From: JAUNBN01 sp036645935
GTDB lineage: Bacteria > Bacillota > Clostridia > Oscillospirales > Ruminococcaceae
Assembly (NCBI GenBank): GCA_036645935.1
Contig: JAVXNE010000001.1
Span: 1-64,000, forward strand
Reading direction: 5' to 3'
DNA: 64,000 nt
Shown here: one piece after another, positions 45,848 through 56,021 of the stretch
How positions within the stretch are numbered: position 1 is the first letter of the stretch
How the letters are laid out: every line of letters starts with the position of its first letter
Translations under genes and position numbers: made by a program
Notes under the pieces: generated by a model
The model's database searches: none
What the model saw: the letters and a program-made list of their open reading frames with translations, nothing else
What the model was told of the DNA's origin: nothing

Positions 45848-47635
45848 ATGGAAACTCTCGGAAATCTGCGTCGGACGCATTACGCGCTCGACACGCTCAA
45901 AAGCCGATACGGCGATGAGATTGTGGTCGCCGGTTTTGTAGCCCGCTCGCGCAATCTCGGAAATCTCATCTTCACCGACGTCCGCGACGTGACCGGAATC
46001 ATCCAGCTCGCCTTTGATGATTCGACTGAACGCGAGCTTTTTGAAAAGGCCAAAACACTGCGATCGGAGTTTACCCTCATCGCAAAGGGCACTCTTCGCG
46101 AGCGCTCAAGCAAGACTGACAAAATTCCGACCGGCTCAATAGAGGTACTCGTGAGCGAGCTTCGCATTCTGAGCGGCGCCGACGTGACGCCGTTTGAGAT
46201 ACGCGACGAGGTCGAGGTCAACGACGCGCTGTCGCTCACATATCGCTATCTCGATTTGCGGCGTCCCTCGCTAAGCAGAAACATCGTCATGCGCTCAAAA
46301 ATAGCAAAATGCGTCCGCGATTATTTCTGTGAAGAGAATTTTATCGAGATTGAAACCCCGACCCTCATCAAATCCACCCCGGAAGGCGCGCGAGACTACC
46401 TCGTTCCATCCCGCATACAGCCCGGACATTTCTACGCACTTCCTCAGTCTCCCCAGCTGTACAAGCAACTGCTCATGCTGTCGGGGTTTGACCGGTACTT
46501 CCAGCTGGCGCGCTGCTACCGCGACGAGGATCTCCGCGCCGATCGTCAGCCCGAGTTCACACAGGTCGACGTCGAGATGTCGTTCGTCGATGTCGACGAT
46601 ATAATCAAGGTGAACGAGGGATTGCTGAAACGCCTCTTTAAAGAAATACTCGGCCGTGATATAACGCTCCCGCTCCCGCGCATGACCTGGGATGAGGCGA
46701 TGACACGCTTCGGTTCGGACAAGCCCGACACCCGATTCGGTCTTGAGCTGCACGACATTTCCCAATTGGTTAAGGACTGCGGCTTCGGAGTCTTTTCAAA
46801 CGCGGTTAAGGATGGCGGCAGCGTTCGCGCCATAAACGCAGAGGGACTCGCCGACCGCCTGACTCGCAAAGAGATTGACAAGCTCTCCGAATGGATAAAA
46901 CACAACTTCCACGCAAAGGGACTTGCCTACACCCGCGTGACGGCTGAGGGCCGCAGCGGCAGCTATGAAAAATTTCTCGCTCCCGAAGAGATCGCCGCGA
47001 TCGATTCCGCTCTCGGCGTCAAGAACGGAGATGTCATATTCATCATCGCGGACCGCGACCCTATCGTCTTCGCGTCGCTCGGCGGTCTGCGCTGCGAGCT
47101 TGCGAAAAAACACGGTCTCATCGAACAAGATCGATATGATCTGCTGTGGATAATTGAGTTTCCGCTGTTTGAATACAGCGAGGAGGCCGGCCGCTATGTC
47201 GCCATGCACCACCCGTTCACCATGCCCATGAACGAGGATATCGACAAGGTTTCAACCGATCCGGGCGCGTGTCGAGCCAAGGCATACGATATTGTCCTCA
47301 ATGGAATGGAGCTGGGTGGCGGCTCAATTCGGATCAACAACCCCGAACTTCAGGAGCGCATGTTCCGCGCCCTCGGTTTCGACGACGAGACGATGCGTAC
47401 CCAATTCGGTTACCTCATTGATGCCTACAAATACGGTGCACCTCCCCACGGCGGATACGCGCTCGGTCTCGACCGCCTTGTCATGCTGCTGCTCGGCTGT
47501 GACAACATCCGTGACGTGATAGCGTTTCCGAAAGTTCAGAACGCAAGCGAACTCATGACCGCATGTCCCGCACTCGTGTCTCAAAAGCAACTGGACGAAC
47601 TGTGTCTTGCACTTAACCTTCCGGAATCCAGTTAA
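45848..47635 (+). CDS. aspS: Aspartyl-tRNA synthetase
   Basis: About 595 residues, the bacterial type with an insertion (GAD) domain. An N-terminal OB-fold anticodon domain (about 1-105) is followed by the class II core: motif 1 around FIEIETPTLIKSTPEGARDY, motif 2 FQLARCYRDEDLRADRQPEFTQ in two pieces, and motif 3 GYALGLDRLVMLLLG. The ATG at 45848 is preferred for spacing (9 nt after GGAG); ATG at 45842 is the alternative. It is followed after 11 nt by a small membrane-protein gene. Confidence 0.97.
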   Translation: METLGNLRRTHYALDTLKSRYGDEIVVAGFVARSRNLGNLIFTDVRDVTGIIQLAFDDSTERELFEKAKTLRSEFTLIAKGTLRERSSKTDKIPTGSIEVLVSELRILSGADVTPFEIRDEVEVNDALSLTYRYLDLRRPSLSRNIVMRSKIAKCVRDYFCEENFIEIETPTLIKSTPEGARDYLVPSRIQPGHFYALPQSPQLYKQLLMLSGFDRYFQLARCYRDEDLRADRQPEFTQVDVEMSFVDVDDIIKVNEGLLKRLFKEILGRDITLPLPRMTWDEAMTRFGSDKPDTRFGLELHDISQLVKDCGFGVFSNAVKDGGSVRAINAEGLADRLTRKEIDKLSEWIKHNFHAKGLAYTRVTAEGRSGSYEKFLAPEEIAAIDSALGVKNGDVIFIIADRDPIVFASLGGLRCELAKKHGLIEQDRYDLLWIIEFPLFEYSEEAGRYVAMHHPFTMPMNEDIDKVSTDPGACRAKAYDIVLNGMELGGGSIRINNPELQERMFRALGFDDETMRTQFGYLIDAYKYGAPPHGGYALGLDRLVMLLLGCDNIRDVIAFPKVQNASELMTACPALVSQKQLDELCLALNLPESS

Positions 47636-47646
47636 AGGAGTTTTGC

Positions 47647-48009
47647 ATGAAATTTATCGGTAATGTTTTGTGGTTCATCTTTTGCGGACTCTGGCTCGGT
47701 ATTGTCTGGGCCCTTGTCGGACTGCTGTGGTGCATCACGATAATCGGCATGCCTGTCGGCATACAATGCTTTAAATTTGCAGGGCTGTGCTTCGCGCCGT
47801 TTGGTAAAAATATCGAATTGAGTTCAAGCGGCGGCTCGGTATTGCTCAACATCCTCTGGATCGTGTTCGGAGGAATCGAGCTCACCGTGACCTCCGCGGT
47901 CATCGGCCTGATTCTCTGCGTGACGATAATCGGAATTCCATTTGGCAAGCAGTGCTTCAAGCTCGCAGAGCTTGCTCTGATGCCTTTTGGCGCAAAAGTG
48001 ACGAACTGA
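47647..48009 (+). CDS. YccF-domain membrane protein
   Basis: A 120-residue protein with two related YccF halves. Each contains the hallmark pattern of two closely spaced helices and the pair IIGMPVGIQCFKFAGLCFAPFG and IIGIPFGKQCFKLAELALMPFG (about 32-53 and 95-116). The function of YccF proteins is not established. AAGGAG precedes ATG by 7 nt, and the gene starts 11 nt after aspS, so it is probably co-transcribed with it. Confidence 0.9.
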   Translation: MKFIGNVLWFIFCGLWLGIVWALVGLLWCITIIGMPVGIQCFKFAGLCFAPFGKNIELSSSGGSVLLNILWIVFGGIELTVTSAVIGLILCVTIIGIPFGKQCFKLAELALMPFGAKVTN

Positions 48010-48166
48010 TCTCAAAAAGCGGCCAGCCGGCATTTATTCATTTTTTCTCAGCGCCTCAGCTTCAAGCGACGATCCGTCCCGTTCTGTTTTCGGGAAGGCC
48101 CCTTTAAATTTGTAATTGGCAACACCAATTAAGATATTCCAAAAAAACACTATCGGAGGAATTGAT

Positions 48167-48340
48167 ATGCGTCTTTCAGCACCCACAAAAGCGGTTTATT
48201 GGCTCTCTGTCGTCTCCGCTGTGCTCGGTTTTGTGTTCGCGCTCGGCGTTGTTCCCGGCGTCACAACGATCGTCGGCGCTATTGTCATGCTTGCAGCATT
48301 TGTGCTGCTCGCGGTAGGCTGCGCTGTCAAGGGAATGTAA
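48167..48340 (+). CDS. Small two-helix membrane protein
   Basis: A 57-residue hydrophobic protein. ATG at 48167 follows GGAGGA; an earlier in-frame start at 48116 lacks a site. Two helices are predicted, about 10-30 and 33-55, separated by a VVPGVTT turn, with a basic N-terminus (MRLSAPTK). I recall similar small proteins from Clostridia but know no function. Confidence 0.65.
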   Translation: MRLSAPTKAVYWLSVVSAVLGFVFALGVVPGVTTIVGAIVMLAAFVLLAVGCAVKGM

Positions 48341-48946
48341 TTCATCTTTTATGAAGATCGCCATCTCGCTCTGCCGCAACGTTTCAGGGTCTGTATGCCC
48401 ACTCGAGGTGTGGATGTGCGGCTGCATCTCTCGCGCAAACCGCGCAGGAACGGCGACTGTCCTTATAGGGTGGCTGTGACCTGTACAGTGTCTTTCACAC
48501 AGTATCGCAAGTTTGTGTTTTTCGCACAAAGCACCCTACTGACGCATGCATGCATATTCGCATCTCTATTAATGGTGGTTTAGGATTTTGATTTTTACTG
48601 TCATTTGCGGCAAAACTCCGAAACAAGGATATCGGATTTCTTGCGCCGATCATATCGCCCACAGCAAACTGAAGCGGTTGCGTTAAAAACCGCCCTGTGA
48701 TAATCAGCGCACAGCGTTGTTTGAACATTCCTATTGGCTCAATTTTGGGGCTTGCCGTCTGCTATTCGCAGACGGCAAGCCCCCTTTAACTTTATCCCGG
48801 ACGCAGCGCATATGAGCGCCGCCGCAAATACGTCAGCAAAATTACTTTTTGTGAATTAGGCAATCAGTAAGCCAAATTCTTTGTGCAATTCGCGCAAATA
48901 GCCGAGAGCTTTTACTTCTTTTTCCGAAAAATGTTACAAATTCGTC
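48341..48946. other. Gene-free stretch with one long hairpin
   Basis: About 600 nt without a convincing frame on either strand. The only clear structure is the 16-bp hairpin at 48747-48783. Confidence 0.5.
48747..48783 (+). terminator. 16-bp perfect hairpin
   Basis: GGGGCTTGCCGTCTGC (48747-48762) pairs completely with 48768-48783 around TATTC. The plus tail is CTTTAACTTTAT, so it could end a plus transcript from the small membrane protein, although it is 400 nt downstream. Confidence 0.55.
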
Positions 48947-48976
48947 TTGAATTCAACGTCACGTGTGCTATATTAT
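48947..48976 (+). promoter_or_regulatory. Promoter of the glycogen operon
   Basis: TTGAAT (48947-48952) followed by overlapping -10 candidates TATATT (16-nt spacer) and TATTAT (18-nt spacer), 30-35 nt before glgB. An AAAGGAGA ribosome site follows. Confidence 0.6.
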
Positions 48977-49003
48977 AACTAAAGAAAAAAAGGAGACTGC
49001 GCA

Positions 49004-50908
49004 GTGAACAAAGCATCCGATGACAATCTGCCATTATATCTGTTTCACAGGGGAGAAAACTCCGACTCGCATCTCTTTTTGGGTGCTCACCCAGAAGTCC
49101 TCCTCGGCGAGCATGGTTTTGTGTTCCGCGTGTGGGCTCCGAATGCGCTTGATGTTTCTGTCGTCGGAGATTTCAACGACTGGGACGCCGAGCGCGACCC
49201 GATGTCCCGAATAAGCGCAGGGGTATTTGAGTGCTTCGTTAAGGACGCAAATATCTATGACGCTTACAAATACAGCATCGTCACAAAGGACGGACGCACC
49301 ATTCAAAAAAGCGATCCATACGCTTTTCACGCCGAGACAAGACCTGCCAATGCCTCAAAGCTATTCGATCTTTCCGGATATGTATGGCACGACGGCGCAT
49401 GGTTCAAACGCGAGAACGAAAATGTTTATGAGCGTCCGATGAATGTCTACGAGCTGCACGCCGGTTCTTGGCGCCGTAACCCCGACGGCTCTTTTTTGAG
49501 CTATCGCATGCTCGCGGATAAATTGTCGGTTTATCTTCCCGAAATGGGCTACACCCACGTTGAACTGATGCCGATCAGCGAATTCCCATTCGACGGCTCG
49601 TGGGGTTATCAGGTGACTGGATATTTTGCACCAACCTCGAGATATGGCACGCCGCACGACTTCATGTATTTCGTCGACACGCTCCACCGCGCGGGCATAG
49701 GTGTCATACTCGATTGGGTTCCAGCACACTTTCCCAAAGACGCGTTCGGTCTGTGCGAGTTCGACGGCAGCTGCTGCTATGAGGATAAAAACCCACAGCG
49801 GCGCGAGCACAAGGAATGGGGCACGCGCATCTTTGACTACGGCCGCCCCGAGGTCGCATGTTTTCTCATCAGCAACGCCATCTACTGGTTGGATTTCTAC
49901 CACGTCGACGGCCTTCGCGTAGATGCCGTCGCCTCAATGCTCTATCTTGATTACGGCCGCAAGGCAGACGAATGGTCTCCCAACTCCGATGGCGGACACG
50001 AGAACTATGAGGCCGTGGCTTTTTTCCGCAATCTGAACACGCGCGTGTTCGAGCGTTTCCCGTTGGCACTGATGATAGCCGAGGAGAGCACTGCCTGGCC
50101 GCTCGTGACGAAACCGGTCGATGTCGGCGGCCTGGGCTTCAATTTCAAGTGGAACATGGGTTGGATGAACGATGTGCTCGATTATTTCTCCCTCAACCCT
50201 TTTTTTCGCAAGGACAACCACAACAAGATAACATTCTCGCTGTGCTACGCCTTCTCTGAAAACTACATATTACCACTCTCACACGACGAGGTCGTGCACG
50301 GAAAATGCTCGCTCATAAACAAGATGCCCGGTGATTACAACGAGCAATTTGCGGGATTGCGATTGCTCTTCGCCTATATGTACGCCCATCCCGGGAAAAA
50401 GCTCACGTTTATGGGGCAGGAATTCGCGCAATTTTCCGAGTGGGACTATTCAAAGGAGCTCGATTGGCTGTTGCTCGATTTTGACATGCACCGCCGTTTT
50501 AAGCACTATATGCAGACGCTCTCCAATCTATATCTCAAGATGCCTCCGCTCTGGGAACTGGACGACGGATGGGAAGGTTTCCGCTGGATATCGGCGGAAG
50601 ATACCGCTCAAAATGTCATCTCTTTTCTGCGCACCGACCACAAGGGGAATCAACTTGCAATCATATGCAATCTCTCCCCCGTGGTGCGGGAGCACTACCT
50701 TATCGGAGTACCTGAGATTGGGAATTACACTCTCGCGCTCAACACCGACTGGGAGTCCTTCGGCGGGTCGACACCCGATGACAGCGTTTCGCTGTGCGCT
50801 GCCTCCCTTCCGATGCACGGCTTTGAGCAGAGCCTTGAACTGACACTTCCGCCGCTCGGAGCGCTGTTATTTAACGTCCCGACATCACATAAAAAAAGCA
50901 AAAGATAA
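49004..50908 (+). CDS. glgB: 1,4-alpha-glucan branching enzyme
   Basis: A 634-residue GH13 enzyme that makes alpha-1,6 branches in glycogen. An N-terminal CBM48 (about 30-125; VFRVWAPNALDVSVVGDFNDW) is followed by the TIM-barrel catalytic domain with the nucleophile in DGLRVDAVASM, the acid/base in IAEEST and a downstream LPLSHDEVVHGK. A C-terminal beta domain completes it. The start is GTG at 49004, 8 nt after GGAG. It is the first gene of glgBCDA. Confidence 0.96.
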   Translation: MNKASDDNLPLYLFHRGENSDSHLFLGAHPEVLLGEHGFVFRVWAPNALDVSVVGDFNDWDAERDPMSRISAGVFECFVKDANIYDAYKYSIVTKDGRTIQKSDPYAFHAETRPANASKLFDLSGYVWHDGAWFKRENENVYERPMNVYELHAGSWRRNPDGSFLSYRMLADKLSVYLPEMGYTHVELMPISEFPFDGSWGYQVTGYFAPTSRYGTPHDFMYFVDTLHRAGIGVILDWVPAHFPKDAFGLCEFDGSCCYEDKNPQRREHKEWGTRIFDYGRPEVACFLISNAIYWLDFYHVDGLRVDAVASMLYLDYGRKADEWSPNSDGGHENYEAVAFFRNLNTRVFERFPLALMIAEESTAWPLVTKPVDVGGLGFNFKWNMGWMNDVLDYFSLNPFFRKDNHNKITFSLCYAFSENYILPLSHDEVVHGKCSLINKMPGDYNEQFAGLRLLFAYMYAHPGKKLTFMGQEFAQFSEWDYSKELDWLLLDFDMHRRFKHYMQTLSNLYLKMPPLWELDDGWEGFRWISAEDTAQNVISFLRTDHKGNQLAIICNLSPVVREHYLIGVPEIGNYTLALNTDWESFGGSTPDDSVSLCAASLPMHGFEQSLELTLPPLGALLFNVPTSHKKSKR

Positions 50909-50929
50909 AACAAGGAGGACTTTACTGCT

Positions 50930-52144
50930 ATGAAAGACTGTGTCGCCATGCTGCTTGCCGGAGGACAGGGCAGCAGACTGTATGCGCTCACTCAGGATAT
51001 AGCAAAGCCCGCCGTTCCATATGGCGGAAAATATCGTATAATCGATTTTCCTCTCTCCAACTGTGTTAATTCGGGAATCGAAACCGTCGGCGTTCTGACG
51101 CAGTATCAACCGCTCGAGCTCAATGAATATATCGGTAACGGGCGCCCGTGGGATCTCGACCGAATGGGCGGAGGCGTCCATGTTTTGCCGCCGTATCAGA
51201 AAGCTCACGGATCCAATTGGTACCTCGGCACCGCCAACGCGATATACCAGAACATCCACTTCATCGATCTCTGCAAGCCCGAGTATGTGCTCATACTTTC
51301 CGGCGATCATATCTATAAAATGGACTATGCCGAGATGCTCTCTTATCACAAGGAACGCGAAGCCGCATGCACGATAGCGGTGCTTGAGGTTCCTATGGAG
51401 GAGGCGCCGCGCTTCGGGATAATGAATACCAACGACGACTATTCGATTTACGAGTTTGAGGAAAAGCCGAAATCTCCCAAGAGTAACCTCGCGTCGATGG
51501 GCATATACATCTTCTCGTGGGATAAGCTGCGTGAATACCTGATCTCCGACAGCGAGGACGAAAATAGCACCAACGATTTCGGCGGAGATATAATACCGAA
51601 AATGCTTGCTGCCGACGAGCGCATGTTTGCCTACCGCTTTGACGGATACTGGAAAGACGTAGGCACGATTGATTCGCTGTGGGAAGCCAACATGGATCTC
51701 ATTGACCCCAATGTGCCGTTCGATCTGTGGGATCCTGCATGGAAGATTTATTCCCGCAACCCCGTCAAGCCGCCGCACTATATCGACGAGGAAGCGGTGA
51801 TTCAAAACTCAATTGTGACCGAGGGATGCGAAATTCACGGCAACATTGATTTCTCAGTACTCTTTGACAGCGTGGTAGTAGAGCCGGGCGCAACTGTGAG
51901 GGACAGCATCGTGATGCCGGGCGCAGTGATCAAAAAAGGCGCGCTGGTGCAATACGCAATCATTGCGGAAAACGTGATTGTCGGCGAGGGTTCAAAAATA
52001 GGCGAGCGTCCCGAAAACGTCGAGGATAAGGAAAAATGGGGAATAGCGGTCGTCGGCTCAAATGCCGTCATAGGGAGCGGCGTTGTCGTGGCTCCAAAAG
52101 CTATGATCTACGGAGACGTTAAGGAGGGCGGGCAGACATGCTGA
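50930..52144 (+). CDS. glgC: Glucose-1-phosphate adenylyltransferase, catalytic subunit
   Basis: A 404-residue enzyme making ADP-glucose. The nucleotidyltransferase start [14 protein letters not shown] with [15 protein letters not shown] is intact, as are [11 protein letters not shown] and the sugar-binding GIYIFSW region. The C-terminal left-handed beta helix (about 285-400) provides the allosteric region. AAGGAGG precedes ATG. It overlaps glgD by 7 nt, so the two subunits are translated together. Confidence 0.96.
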   Translation: MKDCVAMLLAGGQGSRLYALTQDIAKPAVPYGGKYRIIDFPLSNCVNSGIETVGVLTQYQPLELNEYIGNGRPWDLDRMGGGVHVLPPYQKAHGSNWYLGTANAIYQNIHFIDLCKPEYVLILSGDHIYKMDYAEMLSYHKEREAACTIAVLEVPMEEAPRFGIMNTNDDYSIYEFEEKPKSPKSNLASMGIYIFSWDKLREYLISDSEDENSTNDFGGDIIPKMLAADERMFAYRFDGYWKDVGTIDSLWEANMDLIDPNVPFDLWDPAWKIYSRNPVKPPHYIDEEAVIQNSIVTEGCEIHGNIDFSVLFDSVVVEPGATVRDSIVMPGAVIKKGALVQYAIIAENVIVGEGSKIGERPENVEDKEKWGIAVVGSNAVIGSGVVVAPKAMIYGDVKEGGQTC

Positions 52145-53256
52145 ACACCAAATCGCTCGGCATAGTTTTTGCAAATATGCACGACAGCAACCTCGGCGAA
52201 ATGACAGAGATTCGCTCAATGAGCTCTCTGCCGTTCGGAGGGCGCTACCGTTTGATAGATTTCTATCTGAGCTCGCTCGTTGCGGCAGGTGTCACAAAGG
52301 TCGGCGTGATCGCTAAAAATAATTACCATTCACTCATGGATCATCTCGGCAGCGGCCGCCCGTGGGATCTCTCGCGCAAACGGGACGGGTTGTCCATCTT
52401 CCCTCCCCACTCGCTGTCTCAAGAGGATTACTACCACGGACGCGTTGAGGCGCTGCACAACATCATCGATTACATTCGCAACTCGGCGGCCAATTACGTC
52501 GTCATGATGGATTGCGATCATGTATGCAATCTCGATGTCGAGGAGATAATAAATTACCATATCGCCACGAAGGCCGATGTCACGGTGGTCTGCCGCACAA
52601 GACTCGATGGCAACGACACCACGAGCGACAGCGTCGCGGTGAAATGCGATGAGCACGGCCGCGTCAAAGAACTGCTTTTCGACGCGTTCGAGAAAGACTG
52701 CGTCGAGAGCATGAACGTCTTTATCGTCGCTCGCGACAAACTGGTCAATCTGATCGAGCAGGCTCAAAGTCGCCGGAAAATATATTTTGAGCGAGATGTG
52801 TTGCTCTCACAGCTGGGCAAACTGCACGTTCAAAGCTATATGTTCAAGGGTTTCTGCCGCCGCGTGTTCGACACTAAAAGTTACTTTTCTGCTAACATGG
52901 CGCTGCTTGATCCGTGCAATATGCACGCTCTCTTCGTGCCGGAGCGCCCCGTCTACACCAAGGTGCGAGACGATGCCCCCGTTCGCTACGGGCTCAACGC
53001 AAAAGTCAAAAACTCTCTTATCGCCGACGGCTGCGTCGTGCTGGGGGATGTTGAAAACTGCCTGTTGTTCCGCGGTGTCACTGTCGGAGAGGACGCCGTG
53101 CTGCGCAATTCGATAGTGATGCAGGATACGATAATAGGAGAAAATTCCGATTTATCTTATATCATCACCGACAAAAACGTCACCGTGGGTGCGAGCCGCT
53201 CGCTGATGGGGCATGAAAACTATCCGCTCTATATCAAAAAACTGAGCAATATTTAA
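52138..53256 (+). CDS. glgD: ADP-glucose pyrophosphorylase regulatory subunit GlgD
   Basis: A 372-residue GlgC paralogue. The nucleotide-binding loop is degraded ([20 protein letters not shown] instead of GGxGxRL) while [17 protein letters not shown] is kept. This pattern is known for GlgD of Firmicutes, which modulates GlgC in a hetero-oligomer. The C-terminal beta-helix repeats ([24 protein letters not shown]) are present. It lies between glgC and glgA. Confidence 0.94.
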   Translation: MLNTKSLGIVFANMHDSNLGEMTEIRSMSSLPFGGRYRLIDFYLSSLVAAGVTKVGVIAKNNYHSLMDHLGSGRPWDLSRKRDGLSIFPPHSLSQEDYYHGRVEALHNIIDYIRNSAANYVVMMDCDHVCNLDVEEIINYHIATKADVTVVCRTRLDGNDTTSDSVAVKCDEHGRVKELLFDAFEKDCVESMNVFIVARDKLVNLIEQAQSRRKIYFERDVLLSQLGKLHVQSYMFKGFCRRVFDTKSYFSANMALLDPCNMHALFVPERPVYTKVRDDAPVRYGLNAKVKNSLIADGCVVLGDVENCLLFRGVTVGEDAVLRNSIVMQDTIIGENSDLSYIITDKNVTVGASRSLMGHENYPLYIKKLSNI

Positions 53257-53306
53257 CAGCCGCCGCGCAGAACTCGCGCGCAGAAATTTCGGGAGGTATC
53301 ATAATT

Positions 53307-54731
53307 ATGAACGTTCTATTCGCAACGAGCGAGTGCGTGCCGTTTGCCGCCTCGGGCGGGCTCGGAGACGTTTCGGGTGCCTTGCCCAAAGCGCTCTGCC
53401 GCTCCGATGTCGACTGCCGCGTCGTCATGCCTCTCTATGGGGAGATTAAGGCCGAGCACCGCACCGCTATGAAGTTTGTGTGTGAATTCTCCGTTCCGGT
53501 CGCGTGGCGGGAACAATATTGCGGTCTGCTGACTCTGCAAAACGCGGGAGTGACATACTATTTTATTGACAATGAATATTATTTCAAGCGCACCAGTCTC
53601 TACGGTTATTATGACGATGCCGAACGCTTCGCTTTCTTTTCACGTGCTGTGCTTGAGATGCTTCGGCACATTGATTTTGCCCCCGACATAATTCACGCAA
53701 ACGACTGGCAGACAGCGCTCGTAAACATCTATATCAACCAGTTTTACCGCAATGATCCCAAATTCTATCCGATAAAGACGCTCTTTACCATCCACAACAT
53801 TCAATATCAGGGCAAATACGGTTTGGAAACGCTTGAGGATGTCGTCGGAATCGATCGCGCAAACTCTGCGGTCATCGAGTTCGGAGGCTGCATCAACCTT
53901 ATGAAAGGCGCAATAGAGTGCTCTGACAAGGTCAACACCGTGAGCCCCACCTATGCGAAGGAGATTCTCGACCCGTGGTTTGCGCACGGGCTTGACGGCA
54001 TTTTGCGCGAACGGCAGTATAAGCTTTGCGGTATACTCAACGGCATTGACACCGACGTTTACAACCCCGCGACGGATCCTTACATCGCCGCAAACTACGG
54101 TGCGCGCAGCGCGAGCAAAAAGGATCTCTGCAAGACAGAGCTTCTCGAAAAGTTTTCGCTTGAGAACAACGGCGCACCGCTCATCGCCGTGATCAGCCGT
54201 CTTGTCGCCCACAAGGGCGTCGACCTCATAAAGCACGTGCTCGAATACATCCTTCTCGGCGGAATGCAGGTGGTTGTGCTCGGTTCGGGGGAATACATGT
54301 ACGAAAACTGTTTCTCTGATTTTGCGCGCAGATATCCCGACAGTTGCGGAGTCAAAATCGGATTTATCCCCGAGCTTGCACACAAGATGTACGCCGGTGC
54401 AGACATGCTGCTTATGCCCAGCAAATCAGAGCCGTGCGGACTCTCTCAGATGATTGCTTTGCGCTATGGCACGATACCGATCGTGCGCGTCACAGGCGGT
54501 CTTGCAGACAGCATCACAGACAGCGGCGACGGTGAGGGCAATGGCTTCACCTTCAAGAGCTACAACGCCCACGACATGTTGGATGCTTGCTTGCGCGCGA
54601 AGGCCGTCTATGAAAAGCCTCAGGATTGGTCGGTGCTTGTCCGCCGAGCGCTGCGTTGCGATTTCGGTTGGGACAGCTCCGCCAAAAGCTATCTTGGGCT
54701 TTACGAGGAAATGATAGGACTTTGGGATTAA
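53307..54731 (+). CDS. glgA: Glycogen synthase (ADP-glucose type)
   Basis: A 474-residue GT5 enzyme that extends alpha-1,4-glucan from ADP-glucose. The N-terminus MNVLFATSECVPFAASGGLG carries A-S-G-G where enterobacterial enzymes have K-T-G-G; this form is common in Clostridia. The GT-B C-terminal domain contains the conserved LMPSKSEPCGLSQM and RVTGGLADSITD. GGGAGG precedes ATG. It completes the operon with glgB, glgC and glgD. Confidence 0.95.
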   Translation: MNVLFATSECVPFAASGGLGDVSGALPKALCRSDVDCRVVMPLYGEIKAEHRTAMKFVCEFSVPVAWREQYCGLLTLQNAGVTYYFIDNEYYFKRTSLYGYYDDAERFAFFSRAVLEMLRHIDFAPDIIHANDWQTALVNIYINQFYRNDPKFYPIKTLFTIHNIQYQGKYGLETLEDVVGIDRANSAVIEFGGCINLMKGAIECSDKVNTVSPTYAKEILDPWFAHGLDGILRERQYKLCGILNGIDTDVYNPATDPYIAANYGARSASKKDLCKTELLEKFSLENNGAPLIAVISRLVAHKGVDLIKHVLEYILLGGMQVVVLGSGEYMYENCFSDFARRYPDSCGVKIGFIPELAHKMYAGADMLLMPSKSEPCGLSQMIALRYGTIPIVRVTGGLADSITDSGDGEGNGFTFKSYNAHDMLDACLRAKAVYEKPQDWSVLVRRALRCDFGWDSSAKSYLGLYEEMIGLWD

Positions 54732-55094
54732 ATTAAAACTTGCACTTAACCGTGCAATATTTGCATATTTCCGGAAATTAACCTCTGTTTGTGGTATAAT
54801 GGTTGCAGATTTGTGTATCCTCTTGGTGAAAAAGTATGCGCAAATTCTGTTGTTTGTGCTTGCGTTCATTTTTGCGTACATCTTCCCATGTGAATATTCC
54901 GTTGTAAAATTTCGATTGTCGGAAAATTTCACAGCCGGATCTGTGTTTTATTTGCGCTAAAATGCAAAATTTGAGATCAATCTTTCAAACCTGTCGACAC
55001 TCTCGACAGCACCAATAGCCGCATATGTGCGGCTATTGTAATTATGCCTCCGGCCTTTGGCCGTGCTTCTCTTTCAACAGAAACGGAGATTACT
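54732..55094 (+). other. glgA-degV gap with an 11-bp hairpin
   Basis: CAATAGCCGCA (55013-55023) pairs perfectly with 55028-55038 around TATG, about 55 nt before degV. The tail is TAATTATG, a weak U-tract. It may terminate the glg transcript late or act as an attenuator. A TATAAT near 54796 has no clear -35. Otherwise nothing is seen. Confidence 0.45.
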
Positions 55095-55940
55095 ATGTCA
55101 CTTGCCATCATTGCGGACAGCTGCTGCGACACAACACCGGAAATCAGAGAAAAGCTCGGCGTTATATTGGTGCCACTAACCATTGAAAGCGGACCGAACA
55201 GCTTTATCGACGACCTTTCACTCGACACCGACAAGTTGCTTGCGTCGATGGATGAGTCCAAAGAGGCCACCCACAGCGCCTGCCCGTCGGTCGAGACCTA
55301 TGCGGAACACATGCGAAACAGCGACGAGAGCATCGTCGTAACGCTTTCCTCCAAACTCAGCGGCTCATATAACTCCGCGCGGCTTGCATGTGAGCTTGTC
55401 AAAGAGGAGACCCCGCAAAAGAAAATAGCGGTATTTGATTCCAAATCCGCAGCCTCTGCCGAACTTCTGATCGCACTTTTTGTCGACAAACTTCGCTCTC
55501 TCGGAGAGAGCTTTGAGGCGGTTGTCGCAAAAACCGATGAGTACATCAACTCGCTTCACACGCTGTTTGTGCTTGAGAACCTCTCCAACATGGTCAAAAA
55601 CGGCCGCATGAGCAAGGTGAAAGGCATTGTTGCCTCTGTTCTCTCAATCCACCCCGTGCTCGCCGACGACGGCTCGGGCGAGATACGAATTCTGCACACC
55701 GTTCGCGGACTCAATCATTCGCTTGACAAGCTGGTTTCCTGTGTCTGCGAATTTGCCGAAACTCATCCAGCAAACTCCCGCGTGCTTGCCATCTCGCACT
55801 GCAACTGTGCGGAGCGCGCCGAGCAGATCCGCGATGACATCATGGCGCACAGCCGTGCCTTCTCCGAGGCGATAATCGTTCCGGCTCGCGGAATTTCAAC
55901 CGTCTATGAGAGCGCCGGCGGCGTCGTAATCGCTTTCTGA
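55095..55940 (+). CDS. DegV family fatty-acid-binding protein
   Basis: A 281-residue protein of the DegV/FakB family. FakB-type members bind a fatty acid and present it to the kinase FakA. The start MSLAIIADSCCDTTPEI resembles the family's ADSxxD opening, and SCPSVETYAEHMRN with VVTLSSKLSGSYNSARLA (about 70-110) forms the ligand site motif. ATG at 55095 follows GGAG. No fakA lies next to it. It is transcribed alone. Confidence 0.9.
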   Translation: MSLAIIADSCCDTTPEIREKLGVILVPLTIESGPNSFIDDLSLDTDKLLASMDESKEATHSACPSVETYAEHMRNSDESIVVTLSSKLSGSYNSARLACELVKEETPQKKIAVFDSKSAASAELLIALFVDKLRSLGESFEAVVAKTDEYINSLHTLFVLENLSNMVKNGRMSKVKGIVASVLSIHPVLADDGSGEIRILHTVRGLNHSLDKLVSCVCEFAETHPANSRVLAISHCNCAERAEQIRDDIMAHSRAFSEAIIVPARGISTVYESAGGVVIAF

Positions 55941-55967
55941 AAAAGTCTTTGAATAATAATCCAAATC

Positions 55968-56012
55968 AAAAACCGCGCCTCCGAATTCAATCATCGGAGA
56001 GCGTGGTTTTTT
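55968..56012. terminator. Bidirectional terminator between degV and the DUF6056 gene
   Basis: An A-run and CCGCGCCTCCGA pair with TCGGAGAGCGTGG and a T-run, with one mismatch and a G-U. It stands between convergent genes. Confidence 0.8.
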
Positions 56013-56021
56013 GGTGTGGTC

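Noticed and set aside
53640..54383. 247-codon minus-strand frame antisense to glgA
   Set aside because: Shadow of glgA; no motif and no ribosome site.
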